Notes: a model not told the origin generated them from the letters alone. DNA of 46,787 nt from Verrucomicrobiota bacterium (GCA_026397915.1 JAPLTX010000001.1:1-46787); one strand, 5' to 3'. Shown: positions 17,303 to 27,326, counted from the stretch's first letter. Numbers and translations: made by a program.

Positions 17303-17320
17303 GTGGCACGCCGTTTGCCA
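17303..17320 (+). promoter_or_regulatory. Sigma-54 promoter of the nuo operon
   Basis: The sequence GTGGCACGCCGTTTGCCA agrees with the sigma-54 consensus TGGCACG-N4-TTGC at every fixed base. The -24 GG is at 17305-17306 and the -12 GC at 17317-17318, ten bases apart. It lies about 100 bp before the nuoA start, with paired activator boxes 104 bp upstream. Confidence 0.82.
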
Positions 17321-17792
17321 CGCTGGCTCCATCCGGTTCTATAAAACTTGCCGACAGGCAAGAGACGCACTAATGTCACCGGCCTTTGCGCGTTGAATGG
17401 TTTTGTTGAAGCGTTGTGATGATGCAAGCTGAAGAAACTATAGATTTGATTTACGTTTTTGTGTTCTGCGTGAGCGGGGTGGCCTTCGCGCTGGGGCCGA
17501 TTCTTATCGCCCAGCTTCTGGCTGCCCATAAGACGCGCCACACGAGCAACAAGACCGGGCAGTTCATCGAGTGCGGGATGGACCCGATCGGGGATGCGTG
17601 GATCCGCTACAGCGCGGTGTATTATCTCTACGCTTTGGTGTTCATCGCGTTTGCGGTGGACGTGCTCTACCTCATTCCCGTGGCGTTGGTTTACAACAAA
17701 GTATTCGCCATCCGGGATTTGGTGGAGATTCTGATTTTCGTGGGGATTCTTACTTTGGTGATCGTTTACGCATGGAAAAAAGGTGTGTTTGA

Positions 17793-18301
<509 letters not shown>

Positions 18302-18302
<1 letters not shown>

Positions 18303-18805
18303 TGCACTCTCTCCAAGAACTCGCGGATCAATTCACCAAATTGATCCCGCAGGATACGCCGCCGCCAGCGCCGCTGGCAGCGGCTGACGCGACCGCTCCA
18401 GTTCCGCCGGGTCCGGTTCAGATGGTGGACTACGCTGGCAGAGGCTTCCACCTGAATGTTTGCGTGTGGCCCGACCGGGTTGTTGCCGCCGCCGAACTGC
18501 TCGACCGCAACGGTTTTGCGTTGGACGCCGTCACCGGGATGGACTGGATTGCGGAGAATGAGATGGAAGTGGTTTACGATTATTTCCATCCGGCGGACTC
18601 CTGTCGCGTGGTCGTTCGGACGCGCGTGCCGCGAAGCAAGCCGGAGGTTCCAACCATTTCGCAAGTTTATCCGGGTGCCAACTGGCACGAGCGCGAAACG
18701 CATGAGTTCTTTGGCATCGTTTTTCTCGGCCACCCCAACCTGACACCGCTGCTGTTGCCGGAGGACGCGACCTACCACCCGCTCAGAAAGGATTTCGTCG
18801 CATGA
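18302..18805 (+). CDS. nuoC: Complex I subunit C
   Basis: NuoC is the 30-kDa peripheral-arm subunit that packs against NuoD. The 167-residue protein has the family segment NWHERETHEFFGIVFLGHP and ends in LLLPEDATYHPLRKDF. The start ATG 18302 overlaps the nuoB TGA. An earlier in-frame ATG at 18278 would lie inside nuoB. NuoC and NuoD are separate, not fused as in E. coli. The Pro-rich stretch near residues 20-40 is a linker unusual for the family. Confidence 0.94.
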
Positions 18806-19932
18806 GCGCGCCCGAAGTCATTCCCGCGTCTGACAAGCCGTGCGAGACGTTCGTGCTCAACGTCGGCCCACAGCATCCGGCTACGCACGGCGTGCTGCGG
18901 TTGAAACTGACGATGGACGGCGAATACATCATGCGCGCCGAGCCGGTCTGCGGCTACATCCATCGGATGCACGAGAAGATGGGTGAGAACCGCACGTGGG
19001 CGCAGTTCCTGCCCAACACGGGGCGTATTGATTATCTTGCAGCCATGGCTTACAACCACGCCTACGTGGCGGCGGTCGAACGGGCGGCCAAGATCGCGGT
19101 GCCGCCGCGGGCGGAATACATCCGCGTCATCACGACCGAGTTGAACCGCATCTCCAGCCATTTGGTTTGGTTCGGTGCGTTCCTGTTAGATCTCGGCGGA
19201 TTCACGCCGCTGCTTTACGCGTTTGATGACCGGGAACAAATCCTGGATATGCTCGAAGCTGTCACCGGTTCCCGCCTGACCTATTGCTACTACCGTTTCG
19301 GCGGCGTCTGTAATGATGTGGACGCCGACTTTATCCGTGGCTGCCGCGATTTCGTCGCCCGATTGCGCCCCCGGCTGAAGATGTATCGCACGCTGGTGAC
19401 TGACAACATCATCCTGCGCAAGCGGCTTGAGGGCATCGGCTTCATCAGCCAGGAAATGTGCCGCAAATATGGCGCGACCGGCCCGGTCATCCGCGGTTCC
19501 GGTGTTGCCTACGACGTGCGGAAGATCGAGCCTTACTCGGTCTATCGCGAGTTTGATTTCGACATCCCGACGTTTCCCGAGGGTGACTGCATGGCGCGCT
19601 ATCTGGTGCGCATGGAGGAGATGGCGCAGAGCCTCCGGATCATCGAGCAGGCGGTGGACAAGCTGCCGGACGGGCCGGTGTTGAGCAGCGGCGTGCCGCG
19701 CGTGCTGAAGCCACCGGCCGGCGATTACTGTTTTGCTGTGGAAGCGGCGCGTGGACGATTTCTGGTGCGGATCGTCAGCGACAACAAGGAGATTCCGTAT
19801 CGCGTCAGACTGCGGACGCCGTGTTTCTCCAACCTCAGTCTTTTTGAAGAGGCTACAGCGGGGATGATGTTGCCCGACGCGTTGGCGGTGTTGGGCAGCC
19901 TCGACCTCGTGATTCCGGACATTGATCGCTAG
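18802..19932 (+). CDS. nuoD: Complex I subunit D
   Basis: NuoD is the 49-kDa subunit forming much of the quinone cavity. The 376-residue product has the opening GPQHPATHGVLRL motif with the quinone-site His, then EPVCGYIHRMHEKMGEN and the RGSGVAYDVRK segment. The C-terminus ends VLGSLDLVIPDIDR as in typical NuoD. The start overlaps the nuoC stop as ATGA. Confidence 0.97.
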   Translation: MSAPEVIPASDKPCETFVLNVGPQHPATHGVLRLKLTMDGEYIMRAEPVCGYIHRMHEKMGENRTWAQFLPNTGRIDYLAAMAYNHAYVAAVERAAKIAVPPRAEYIRVITTELNRISSHLVWFGAFLLDLGGFTPLLYAFDDREQILDMLEAVTGSRLTYCYYRFGGVCNDVDADFIRGCRDFVARLRPRLKMYRTLVTDNIILRKRLEGIGFISQEMCRKYGATGPVIRGSGVAYDVRKIEPYSVYREFDFDIPTFPEGDCMARYLVRMEEMAQSLRIIEQAVDKLPDGPVLSSGVPRVLKPPAGDYCFAVEAARGRFLVRIVSDNKEIPYRVRLRTPCFSNLSLFEEATAGMMLPDALAVLGSLDLVIPDIDR

Positions 19933-19941
19933 GAACCCGAC

Positions 19942-20937
19942 ATGAGCCTCTCAGAACTTCTTCGCATGTTGGTGTATGTGGTCGGCGTCATGGCGTTTGT
20001 TGGTCTGAACGCGGCCTATCTGGTCTTGGCCGAGCGCAAAGGCGCGGGCCGCTTCCAGCGGCGGCCCGGCCCCACGGAGGTCGGCTATGCCGGTTGGCTG
20101 CAACCCGTCGCGGATGGCGTCAAGCTCCTCTGCAAGCAACTCATTGTTCCGCCGGGCGCCGACGCCGCCTTGTTCCGGCTGGCGCCGCTGCTGGTCATGA
20201 TACCCGCGATGATGAGTCTGGCGGTGATTCCCTTCAGCGAGACGCTGGTGGGGCGGAATATCAACGTCGGCTTGGTGTTCGTGTTCGCCTTCGGCGCGAT
20301 CAACGTGATGGCGGTCATGCTCAGCGGCTGGGCCTCTCGCAACAAATACGCCATCATCTCCGCCGCGCGTGTGGTGTCGCAGGATGTCGCCTACGAGATT
20401 CCGATGCTGCTGGTGGTCATCACGATGTTGATGGCGACGGGGACGATGAACCTGCACGAGATCGTCCAGCAACAAGCCGGCTGGTTCTGGCACTGGAATC
20501 TCTTCCGGCTTGATCTGAATCCACTGATGCCAGTGACGTTTATCATCTTTTTCACCTGCATGCTGGCCGAGACCAACCGCGCGCCGTTCGACATGGCCGA
20601 GGCTGAGAGCGAACTGGTGGCGGGCGCGTTCACCGAGTATGCGGGCATGGGGTTCGGCGTGTTTTTCATGGCCGAATACGCCAACATCGTGGTGGGTTGC
20701 GCGATGACGACCTTGTTGTTTCTGGGCGGCTGGCAAAGCCCCTTCGGCGTCGGGTCCGGGGTGATCTGGTTTCTGTTGAAGATGTATGCGGTGGTTTTCA
20801 CCGTGATCTGGGTGCGCTGGACCTTTCCCCGGACGCAGTTTTACAACCTGCTCAACCTGTCGTGGAAGATCCTCATTCCGCTGTCGTTGTTCACGCTCAT
20901 TCTGACCGCCGTCATGATGAAGGTTTTGCGCGCATGA
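19942..20937 (+). CDS. nuoH: Complex I subunit H
   Basis: NuoH connects the quinone site to the antiporter-like arm. About eight membrane helices are visible. The conserved loops AERKGAGRFQRRPGPTEVG and NRAPFDMAEAESELVAGAFTEY are present with their glutamates. The 331-residue length is normal. It overlaps nuoI as ATGA. Confidence 0.97.
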   Translation: MSLSELLRMLVYVVGVMAFVGLNAAYLVLAERKGAGRFQRRPGPTEVGYAGWLQPVADGVKLLCKQLIVPPGADAALFRLAPLLVMIPAMMSLAVIPFSETLVGRNINVGLVFVFAFGAINVMAVMLSGWASRNKYAIISAARVVSQDVAYEIPMLLVVITMLMATGTMNLHEIVQQQAGWFWHWNLFRLDLNPLMPVTFIIFFTCMLAETNRAPFDMAEAESELVAGAFTEYAGMGFGVFFMAEYANIVVGCAMTTLLFLGGWQSPFGVGSGVIWFLLKMYAVVFTVIWVRWTFPRTQFYNLLNLSWKILIPLSLFTLILTAVMMKVLRA

Positions 20938-21434
20938 AGAAGTATCTCAAGGAAATCGGCGGTGGGTTCTACAGCCTGATGCTGGGCATGCGCGTCACGC
21001 TGGCGCAGTTCTTCAAGCCGACGGTGACGGTGCATTACCCGCATGAGTCGCTGAAAATGACGCCGCGGTTTCGTGGTCACATCGAACTGGTGCGCGATCC
21101 CAAGACCGGCCAGGCGATGTGTTTTGCCTGCAAAGTCTGCGAAAAAGCCTGTCCCAGCGACTGCATCATCGTCGAGGGCGTGAAAAAGGAAGGCGAGAAG
21201 CGCAAGTCGGTGACGGAGTTCAAACTCGACTTCACCAAGTGCAGCCTCTGCGGCTCCTGCGTCGAGGCCTGCAAGAGCAATGCCATCCAGTTCTCGAAGG
21301 CCTACAACATGGTGAGCATGAACAAAGAGGATTTCATCATGAACTTGTTTCAGAAGCTGGAATCGGAACGGTCGGCAGACGGACAGGCGACGGCAACGCC
21401 GCCGCCGGAACAACCCAAGTCGGAGGTCCCATGA
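20934..21434 (+). CDS. nuoI: Complex I subunit I (two 4Fe-4S clusters)
   Basis: NuoI carries clusters N6a and N6b. The 166-residue protein shows CFACKVCEKACPSDC and CSLCGSCVEACKSNAI. All eight cysteines are present, but the second motif has Lys instead of the usual Pro after its last Cys. The start ATG 20934 overlaps the nuoH stop; a longer frame from 20697 is only a shadow of nuoH. A Pro-rich tail follows the clusters. Confidence 0.95.
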   Translation: MKKYLKEIGGGFYSLMLGMRVTLAQFFKPTVTVHYPHESLKMTPRFRGHIELVRDPKTGQAMCFACKVCEKACPSDCIIVEGVKKEGEKRKSVTEFKLDFTKCSLCGSCVEACKSNAIQFSKAYNMVSMNKEDFIMNLFQKLESERSADGQATATPPPEQPKSEVP

Positions 21435-21964
21435 ACTCGTTCCCGATTTCCGACTACCTTGCGGTCGCCATTTTCGTTTTCTGCCTTGCGGCCACCGTTG
21501 GCGGAGCGCTCCTGGCGGTGCTGACGGCGCGCATCATCCGCAGTGTCTGCGGCCTGATGATCTGCTGCATCGGCTTGGCCGGCCTTTACTATTTTCTTCA
21601 CAGTCCGTTCCTGGCGCTGATGGAAATCCTCATTTACGTCGGTGCGGTTTGCGTGACGATCGTGTTCGCGGTGATGCTGGCCGAACCCGACGAGCCGGCG
21701 CGGGAGGAGAGGAGCGGCGCGGCGATTCTGTGGGGGACGGTGGCACTCACGGTTGGCGCGGCGATTTGTTGGGGCTTGTCGCGGTTGAGCTTGCAGGGAC
21801 AGTGGACCGCGCCGGCTGCCAAGGTCACCGACGGCTCCGTGAAGGCGATTGGCGTTTCGTTGCTCACCACCTACAGCATGGCGTTTGAACTCATCTCGCT
21901 CGTGCTGCTGGTCGCCATCATCGGGGCGCTGGTGATCGCTCGCACCGGGAGGAGCAAGGCATGA
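21431..21964 (+). CDS. nuoJ: Complex I subunit J
   Basis: NuoJ is a membrane subunit with a pi-bulge helix involved in coupling. The 177-residue protein has five predicted helices. The helix-3 region MEILIYVGAVCVTIVFAVML matches the family signature. The start ATG 21431 overlaps the nuoI stop, and the gene ends in ATGA with nuoK. Confidence 0.94.
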   Translation: MNSFPISDYLAVAIFVFCLAATVGGALLAVLTARIIRSVCGLMICCIGLAGLYYFLHSPFLALMEILIYVGAVCVTIVFAVMLAEPDEPAREERSGAAILWGTVALTVGAAICWGLSRLSLQGQWTAPAAKVTDGSVKAIGVSLLTTYSMAFELISLVLLVAIIGALVIARTGRSKA

Positions 21965-22287
21965 ATCTGCTGCGCGCATACGAACAAGCGGACATCTACC
22001 TCGTCGTCGCGGCGTTTCTGCTGGCGGCGGGCGTTTACGGGTTGATCCGGCGGCGCACGCTCATCGGCATGTTGATTTCCGGCGAACTGATTTTCTCGGC
22101 GGCGTCGCTGAATATCATGGCGCTGAACTGCTTTTACGCGCCAGACCCGACGGTTGGACAGATTTTTGCGTTGTTCGTCATGGGGTTGGCGGCGGCCGAG
22201 GTGGCCATTGTGCTAAGCATCATCATCGCGGTGTATCGCAATTACCACTCGATCAAGACCCGGGAACTTTCTGAACTGAACGGCTAA
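21961..22287 (+). CDS. nuoK: Complex I subunit K
   Basis: NuoK is a three-helix subunit carrying two coupling glutamates. The 108-residue protein shows LIGMLISGELIFSAASLNIM with the first Glu and MGLAAAEVAIVLSIIIAVYR with the second. Length and order are normal. The next gene starts 3 bp downstream. Confidence 0.95.
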   Translation: MNLLRAYEQADIYLVVAAFLLAAGVYGLIRRRTLIGMLISGELIFSAASLNIMALNCFYAPDPTVGQIFALFVMGLAAAEVAIVLSIIIAVYRNYHSIKTRELSELNG

Positions 22288-22290
22288 CTG

Positions 22291-23766
22291 ATGGAAACCA
22301 CGCCTGACATTCGACTGCTGCTGGCCATCCTTGCGCCGCTGATTGGCGCGGGGCTGGTCATGGCCGCGCGCAAGCGACCCAACGTGCGCGAGGCGTGTTC
22401 GCTTCTGGCGGCCACCGTCATGTTTGGCATCACGGCGTCGTTGATTCCTGACATTCGCGCCGGGAAGCAGCTTGCGTTCACCGTGTTCCAGTTGTTGCCG
22501 GGCTTGAGCGTCACGCTGCGCGCTGACGCGCTGTCCATGATTTTTGCCGTGTCCGCGTCGTTCTTGTGGATCGTCACGATCTTCTATTCAGCCGGCTACA
22601 TGCGCGGTTTGAACGAACATGCGCAGACGCGGTTCAACACCTGCTTTGCCCTTGCGTTGTTCGGCGCAATCGGCTGCGCCTTCTCGGACAATCTGTTCAC
22701 GCTGTATCTGTTCTACGAGATCGTCAGCATCACGACGTATCCGCTGGTGGCGCACCATCAGGATGAGGAAGGCTACGAAGGCGGCAGGAAGTATCTGGTC
22801 TATCTCACGACCACCGCGAAGGGGCTGATTTTGCCGGCGATGGTGCTCATCTACGTGCTGACCGGCAGCCTTGATTTTGCGCACAACGCCCGCTCCGGCA
22901 TTTTGCCGCCCGGCCTGCATCACGGCATTGTCACCGCGCTCTACGTTTGCTGCATCCTTGGCTTCGCCAAGAACGGCATCATGCCGCTGCACCACTGGCT
23001 GCCGGGAGCGATGGTGGCGCCGACGCCTGTGAGCGCGTTGTTGCACGCGGTCGCGGTGGTCAAGGTCGGCGTCTTCTCCACCGTCCGCGTCATGCTCTAT
23101 GTCTTCGGCGTGGACACCATGAGCGCGCTCAACCTCGGCCTGCCGACGGCCTATTTCGTTTCGATCACCATTCTGGTGGCGTCCGCGGTTGCGCTCAGCA
23201 AGGACGACCTGAAGGCCCGGCTGGCCTACTCGACCGTGAGTCAGCTTTCCTACATCATCCTTGGCGTCGCGTTGCTGACACCCGCCGGCATCGAGGGCGG
23301 CCTGATTCACATCGCCAACCACGCCTTCTCGAAGATCACGCTCTTCTTCTGTGCGGGCGCGATCTACGTGGCCACACACAAGAAGAAGATTTCGGAAATG
23401 GGCGGTCTGGGGCGCGCGATGCCGTTCACGTTTGGCGCGTTCGCCATCGCGTCGTTGAGCATGATCGGCGCGCCGCCGGTGGCCGGCTTCGTCAGCAAGT
23501 GGTATCTGTTGCTCGGCGCGCTCGATGCCGGATCCATCGGCATCCTCGTTGTGCTGCTGGCGAGCACGGTGCTGAACGCCGCCTATTTCGCCCCCGTCGT
23601 CTATCACGCGTTCTTCGGCAAGCCGCCCGAAGCTGACGCCCACCATCACCATCGGGAAGCGCATCCCGCCATGGTGATTCCGTTGAGCATCACGGCCGTC
23701 ATTTCCGTGCTCATTGGAATCTACCCCGACTTTTTCATGCGCTTTGTGAAAGCGGTCCTGCAATGA
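22291..23766 (+). CDS. MrpD/NuoL-like proton channel subunit 1
   Basis: This 491-residue protein is an antiporter-like membrane subunit of about 14 helices. The coupling Glu of helix 5 is seen in FYEIVSITTYPLVAHH. The broken-helix Lys/His region appears as HALLHAVAVVKVGVF-type sequence (SALLHAVAVVKVG), followed by LKARLAYSTVSQLSYI. Overall it resembles MrpD and hydrogenase-linked subunits more than canonical NuoL, and it lacks the C-terminal lateral helix. A His cluster (AHHHHREAHP) lies before the last helix. It sits where nuoL is expected, directly after nuoK, and overlaps the following small gene as ATGA. Confidence 0.88.
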   Translation: METTPDIRLLLAILAPLIGAGLVMAARKRPNVREACSLLAATVMFGITASLIPDIRAGKQLAFTVFQLLPGLSVTLRADALSMIFAVSASFLWIVTIFYSAGYMRGLNEHAQTRFNTCFALALFGAIGCAFSDNLFTLYLFYEIVSITTYPLVAHHQDEEGYEGGRKYLVYLTTTAKGLILPAMVLIYVLTGSLDFAHNARSGILPPGLHHGIVTALYVCCILGFAKNGIMPLHHWLPGAMVAPTPVSALLHAVAVVKVGVFSTVRVMLYVFGVDTMSALNLGLPTAYFVSITILVASAVALSKDDLKARLAYSTVSQLSYIILGVALLTPAGIEGGLIHIANHAFSKITLFFCAGAIYVATHKKKISEMGGLGRAMPFTFGAFAIASLSMIGAPPVAGFVSKWYLLLGALDAGSIGILVVLLASTVLNAAYFAPVVYHAFFGKPPEADAHHHHREAHPAMVIPLSITAVISVLIGIYPDFFMRFVKAVLQ

Positions 23767-24023
23767 AACTGACACGGCTCATTGAATTTCTGCGAGACCA
23801 CATGAAGGTCGTTGTGCGCGTCTGCCTTGTGGCGTTGGCGTTGCTCGTCCTGCTCGACGCCCTGCCCGCCGTTGTGGACAAGGAGCACGCGCACACATGG
23901 ATGGAACACGTTCCCGGTTTCTGGGCGTTGTTTGGTTTCGTCGGCTGCGTCCTGTTGTTCGTCCTCTCCAAGACGTTCGGCCACTTCGGCGTCACGACCC
24001 GCGAAGACTACTACGATGAGTGA
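23763..24023 (+). CDS. Small two-helix membrane protein in the nuo operon
   Basis: The 86-residue protein has two hydrophobic helices (about residues 16-36 and 49-67), joined by a short loop, and an acidic tail DYYDE. I do not recognise it as one of the 14 core complex I subunits. It overlaps the upstream gene by 4 bp (ATGA) and the downstream antiporter-like gene by 8 bp, so it is translated with them. An accessory or assembly role next to the two antiporter-like subunits is likely but inferred. Confidence 0.85.
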   Translation: MKLTRLIEFLRDHMKVVVRVCLVALALLVLLDALPAVVDKEHAHTWMEHVPGFWALFGFVGCVLLFVLSKTFGHFGVTTREDYYDE

Positions 24024-25815
24024 TTTCTGGCTCCATCCTGCGCTGATCCTGATTGTGGGAAGCCTACTGCTGCCCTTGGTGCCGGCACGGCTGAAGAAGG
24101 GCTATCTCCTCCTTGTTCCGCTACTGACGTTCCTGCACACGATCAGCATGGCCAAGGGCGTGTTTGGCGAAGTGCAATTTCTGGATTGGACGCTCGTCTT
24201 CGGTCGCGTGGACAAACTCAGCGCCGTCTTTGGCTACATCATGAGCCTGATGTGCGTCATCGGCACGCTCTACGGGATGCACGTCAAGGAAGATGCTCAA
24301 CATGCCGCCGCGTGGCTTTACGTGTCGGGATCGCTCGGCGCCATCTTCGCGGGAGATTTCCTGACGCTGTTTGTGTTCTGGGAACTGATGGCGTTCTCGT
24401 CCGTGTTTTTGATCTGGTTTCGCCGGCAGCCAGAATCGCTCGCAGCCGGTTACCGCTATCTGTTGGTGCATGTCGTGGGCGGCATTTCGTTGCTGGCCGG
24501 CATCGTGCTGCACTGCAAAGCGACGGGTAGTTGGGCTTTCACCTCGCTCGATGTTCATCATCCGTCGTTCGCGGCGTATCTCATTCTCATTGGTTTCATC
24601 TTGAACGCCGCCGTGCCACCGCTGCACGCCTGGCTGCCTGACGCTTATCCGGCGGGCACGTTCAACGGCTCCGTCTTTCTCAGCGCGTTCACAACCAAGA
24701 CAGCGGTCTATGCGCTCTGCCGTGGTTTCGCTGGCATGGAGCTTCTTGTGGTGTTGGGTGTCGTCATGTCGCTCTATGGCGTCGTTTACGCCGTCATTGA
24801 GAACGATATGCGCCGGCTGTTCGCCTATCACATCGTCAGCCAGGTCGGCTACATGGTGACCGGCGTTGGGCTGGGGACCGAACTGGCGATCAACGGCGCA
24901 TGCGCTCACGCCTTCGCGCACATCCTTTACAAGGGCTTGCTCTTCATGGGCGGCGGCGCGGTGTTGCACATGACCGGGCAGACCCGGTTCACGGAACTGG
25001 GCGGCCTCTACAAGAAGATGCCGTGGACGTTCCTCTTCACGCTCGTGGGAGGCTTGTCCATCTCGGCATTTCCGTTGCTGAGCGGCTTCGTGAGCAAATC
25101 CATGATCGTTCAAGCCGGTTTCGACCATCACGTGCTTTGGGCGGCGTTCCTTCTCAACCTCGCTTCCATCGGCACATTCTACTGCAACGGCCTCAAGGCG
25201 CCCTATCTGGTCTGGTTCGGCAAGAGCCATTGCAAACCGGAGACGTGGGAACGCGCCGCCGAGCCGCCGTGGAACATGCTGGCCGCGATGGGCTTCACGT
25301 CGTTCATGTGCGTGTTCATCGGATGCTACACACCGTTCCTCTACAATATGCTGCCGTATGCGGTGGACTATCACCCTTACACCTCCTACCACGTTTCCGA
25401 GAGCCTGCAGATTCTGCTCTTCACGGCGCTCGCCTTCTTCGTGCTGGTGAAGGTGGGCAAGCTGCATCCGCATGCCGGACTCAACATTGATCTGGACTGG
25501 TTTTACCGCATGGGCGGCCGCGCCTTCCTGTGGGCCGCGAAGAAACCGATCCAACTGACCGACAGCTTCGTGGGCGAATTGTATCGTCTGGCGGGCCTCA
25601 TCCCGCTGATGTTCTCCGCGCGCACGTCGGGCAGGTTTGACAACCGGGTGATTGACGGCGCGGTGGACGGACTGGCGGAAACCGTTCGCGGCATTGGCAG
25701 CCGGCTCCGCTTTGTCCAGCGCGGGCAGATGCAGGAAAACCTCGCGTTCGCCTTTGCGGTTGCCGCTGTGCTCATCGTGATCTTCATCTTCGCTTACAAC
25801 ACCTTTGCACAATGA
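24016..25815 (+). CDS. MrpD/NuoL-like subunit 2 with NuoL-type lateral helix
   Basis: This 599-residue protein has an antiporter core. The helix-5 Glu is in FVFWELMAFSSVFLIW, the broken-helix Lys in FTTKTAVYAL, and the conserved MRRLFAYHIVSQVGYM follows. Unlike subunit 1 it has a C-terminal extension of about 130 residues. There an amphipathic segment (DGAVDGLAETVRGIGSRLR) and a final helix (about 575-597) resemble the NuoL lateral helix that clamps the membrane arm. It therefore probably takes the distal NuoL position. The start ATG 24016 overlaps the small membrane gene, and it overlaps nuoM as ATGA. Confidence 0.88.
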   Translation: MSDFWLHPALILIVGSLLLPLVPARLKKGYLLLVPLLTFLHTISMAKGVFGEVQFLDWTLVFGRVDKLSAVFGYIMSLMCVIGTLYGMHVKEDAQHAAAWLYVSGSLGAIFAGDFLTLFVFWELMAFSSVFLIWFRRQPESLAAGYRYLLVHVVGGISLLAGIVLHCKATGSWAFTSLDVHHPSFAAYLILIGFILNAAVPPLHAWLPDAYPAGTFNGSVFLSAFTTKTAVYALCRGFAGMELLVVLGVVMSLYGVVYAVIENDMRRLFAYHIVSQVGYMVTGVGLGTELAINGACAHAFAHILYKGLLFMGGGAVLHMTGQTRFTELGGLYKKMPWTFLFTLVGGLSISAFPLLSGFVSKSMIVQAGFDHHVLWAAFLLNLASIGTFYCNGLKAPYLVWFGKSHCKPETWERAAEPPWNMLAAMGFTSFMCVFIGCYTPFLYNMLPYAVDYHPYTSYHVSESLQILLFTALAFFVLVKVGKLHPHAGLNIDLDWFYRMGGRAFLWAAKKPIQLTDSFVGELYRLAGLIPLMFSARTSGRFDNRVIDGAVDGLAETVRGIGSRLRFVQRGQMQENLAFAFAVAAVLIVIFIFAYNTFAQ

Positions 25816-27320
25816 CCTTTCCGAGCCACCATCCTGACTTTCCGATTCTCAGCGTGCTGATCTTCAGTCCGCTGGTCGCGGCTGCGATTGCGGTGTTCAT
25901 CCGCAGCGAGGGGCTGCTGCGTTGGTGGACGCTCGCGAGCACCATCGTGATCGCGTTGGTCTCGTTGCCGCTCTGGTGTTGGTTTGATGCGACGACAGCG
26001 AAGTTCCAGTTCGTCGAACACGCCGCGTGGATTCCGTCGCTGAAAATCAGTTATACGCTGGGCATTGACGGCATCAGCCTGTTGCTGGTGTTGATGACGA
26101 CGCTGATCATGCCGCTGTGCGTGCTTTGCTCGTGGCGCTACATCACCAAGCGCGTCAAGGAGTTCATGATCTGCCTGCTCGTCATGGAGACGGCGATGGT
26201 TGGTGTGTTCTGCGCGCTCGACTTCATCCTGTTCTTCGTCTTCTGGGAGGCGATGCTGATCCCAATGGCGCTGCTCATTGGCGTCTGGGGCGGGCCGCGC
26301 AAGATTTACGCCGCCATCAAGTTCTTCATTTACACCATGGCCGGCTCGATCTTGTTGCTGGTCGCCATCATCGCGCTCTACCTGAAGGTGGGCAGCTTCG
26401 ACATCCGTGCCATGATGGGCCATCCCTACGCGGCGGAGTTCCAATGCTGGGTGTTCCTGGCGTTTTTCATCTCGTTCGCCATCAAGGTGCCGATGTTCCC
26501 GTTCCACACGTGGTTGCCGGCGGCCCACGTTGAGGCGCCCACGGCTGGCAGCGTGTTGCTCGCCAGCATCTTGTTGAAGATGGGCACTTACGGTTTCCTG
26601 CGGTTCTCGTTGCCGATCACACCCCACGCGACGCACGTCTTCACGCCTTACATCCTGTGGTTGTCGGTGATCGCGATTATTTACGGCGGCCTGACCGCGC
26701 TGGCACAGAGCGACCTGAAAAAGCTGGTGGCGTATTCGAGCGTCAGCCACATGGGCTTCGCCACGTTTGGCATTTTTGCGCTCAACGTCAATGGCATCGA
26801 GGGCGCGACAATGGTGATGATCAACCACGGCGTCACCACCGGCGCGCTGTTCATCGCCGTCGGCATCATCTACGAGCGGCTCCACACGCGCGACCTTGGC
26901 GAGACGGCGGGAATGGGCAAGTTCATGCCGGTGTTCGCCGGCTTCCTCGGCATCTTCTGCCTGTCGTCGCTGGCGTTTCCAGGCACCAACAGCTTCATCG
27001 GGGAATTCCTCGTCCTGGCTGGCGGCTTCAAGGTTTCCAAGCTCATGGCGATTTGCACCGTGCCGGGCGTCGTCATCGCGGCGGCTTACATGCTGCGCAT
27101 GTTGCAGAAGGTCGCCTACGGCCACGTTAACAACCCCGACCATTCGCAACTGGCCGATCTCAACCTGCGCGAGATTGTCACGCTCGCGCCGCTGCTGGTG
27201 TTCGTGTTTTGGATCGGCCTGCATCCGCAACCGTTCATCCATGTCATGCACGCCAGCGTGCAGCACCTTCTCGAACAAGCCAACGGGCCATTGGCAAACG
27301 CCGCCGTCGCGCTCCGGTAA
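25812..27320 (+). CDS. nuoM: Complex I subunit M
   Basis: NuoM is a proton-pumping antiporter-like subunit. The 502-residue protein has the family segments YTLGIDGISLLLVLMTTLIM, FFVFWEAMLIPMALLIGVWG with the coupling Glu, and KVPMFPFHTWLPAAHVEAPT. The LKKLVAYSSVSHMGF motif follows. Length and helix count are typical. The gene overlaps the preceding one by 4 bp, and nuoN begins 6 bp later. Confidence 0.96.
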   Translation: MTFPSHHPDFPILSVLIFSPLVAAAIAVFIRSEGLLRWWTLASTIVIALVSLPLWCWFDATTAKFQFVEHAAWIPSLKISYTLGIDGISLLLVLMTTLIMPLCVLCSWRYITKRVKEFMICLLVMETAMVGVFCALDFILFFVFWEAMLIPMALLIGVWGGPRKIYAAIKFFIYTMAGSILLLVAIIALYLKVGSFDIRAMMGHPYAAEFQCWVFLAFFISFAIKVPMFPFHTWLPAAHVEAPTAGSVLLASILLKMGTYGFLRFSLPITPHATHVFTPYILWLSVIAIIYGGLTALAQSDLKKLVAYSSVSHMGFATFGIFALNVNGIEGATMVMINHGVTTGALFIAVGIIYERLHTRDLGETAGMGKFMPVFAGFLGIFCLSSLAFPGTNSFIGEFLVLAGGFKVSKLMAICTVPGVVIAAAYMLRMLQKVAYGHVNNPDHSQLADLNLREIVTLAPLLVFVFWIGLHPQPFIHVMHASVQHLLEQANGPLANAAVALR

Positions 27321-27326
27321 AGCAAC

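Noticed and set aside
17164..17321. tRNA-like segment with GGTTCGACTGC near 17287
   Set aside because: No acceptor stem or anticodon arm can be folded around it, and the region is explained by promoter elements and hairpins.
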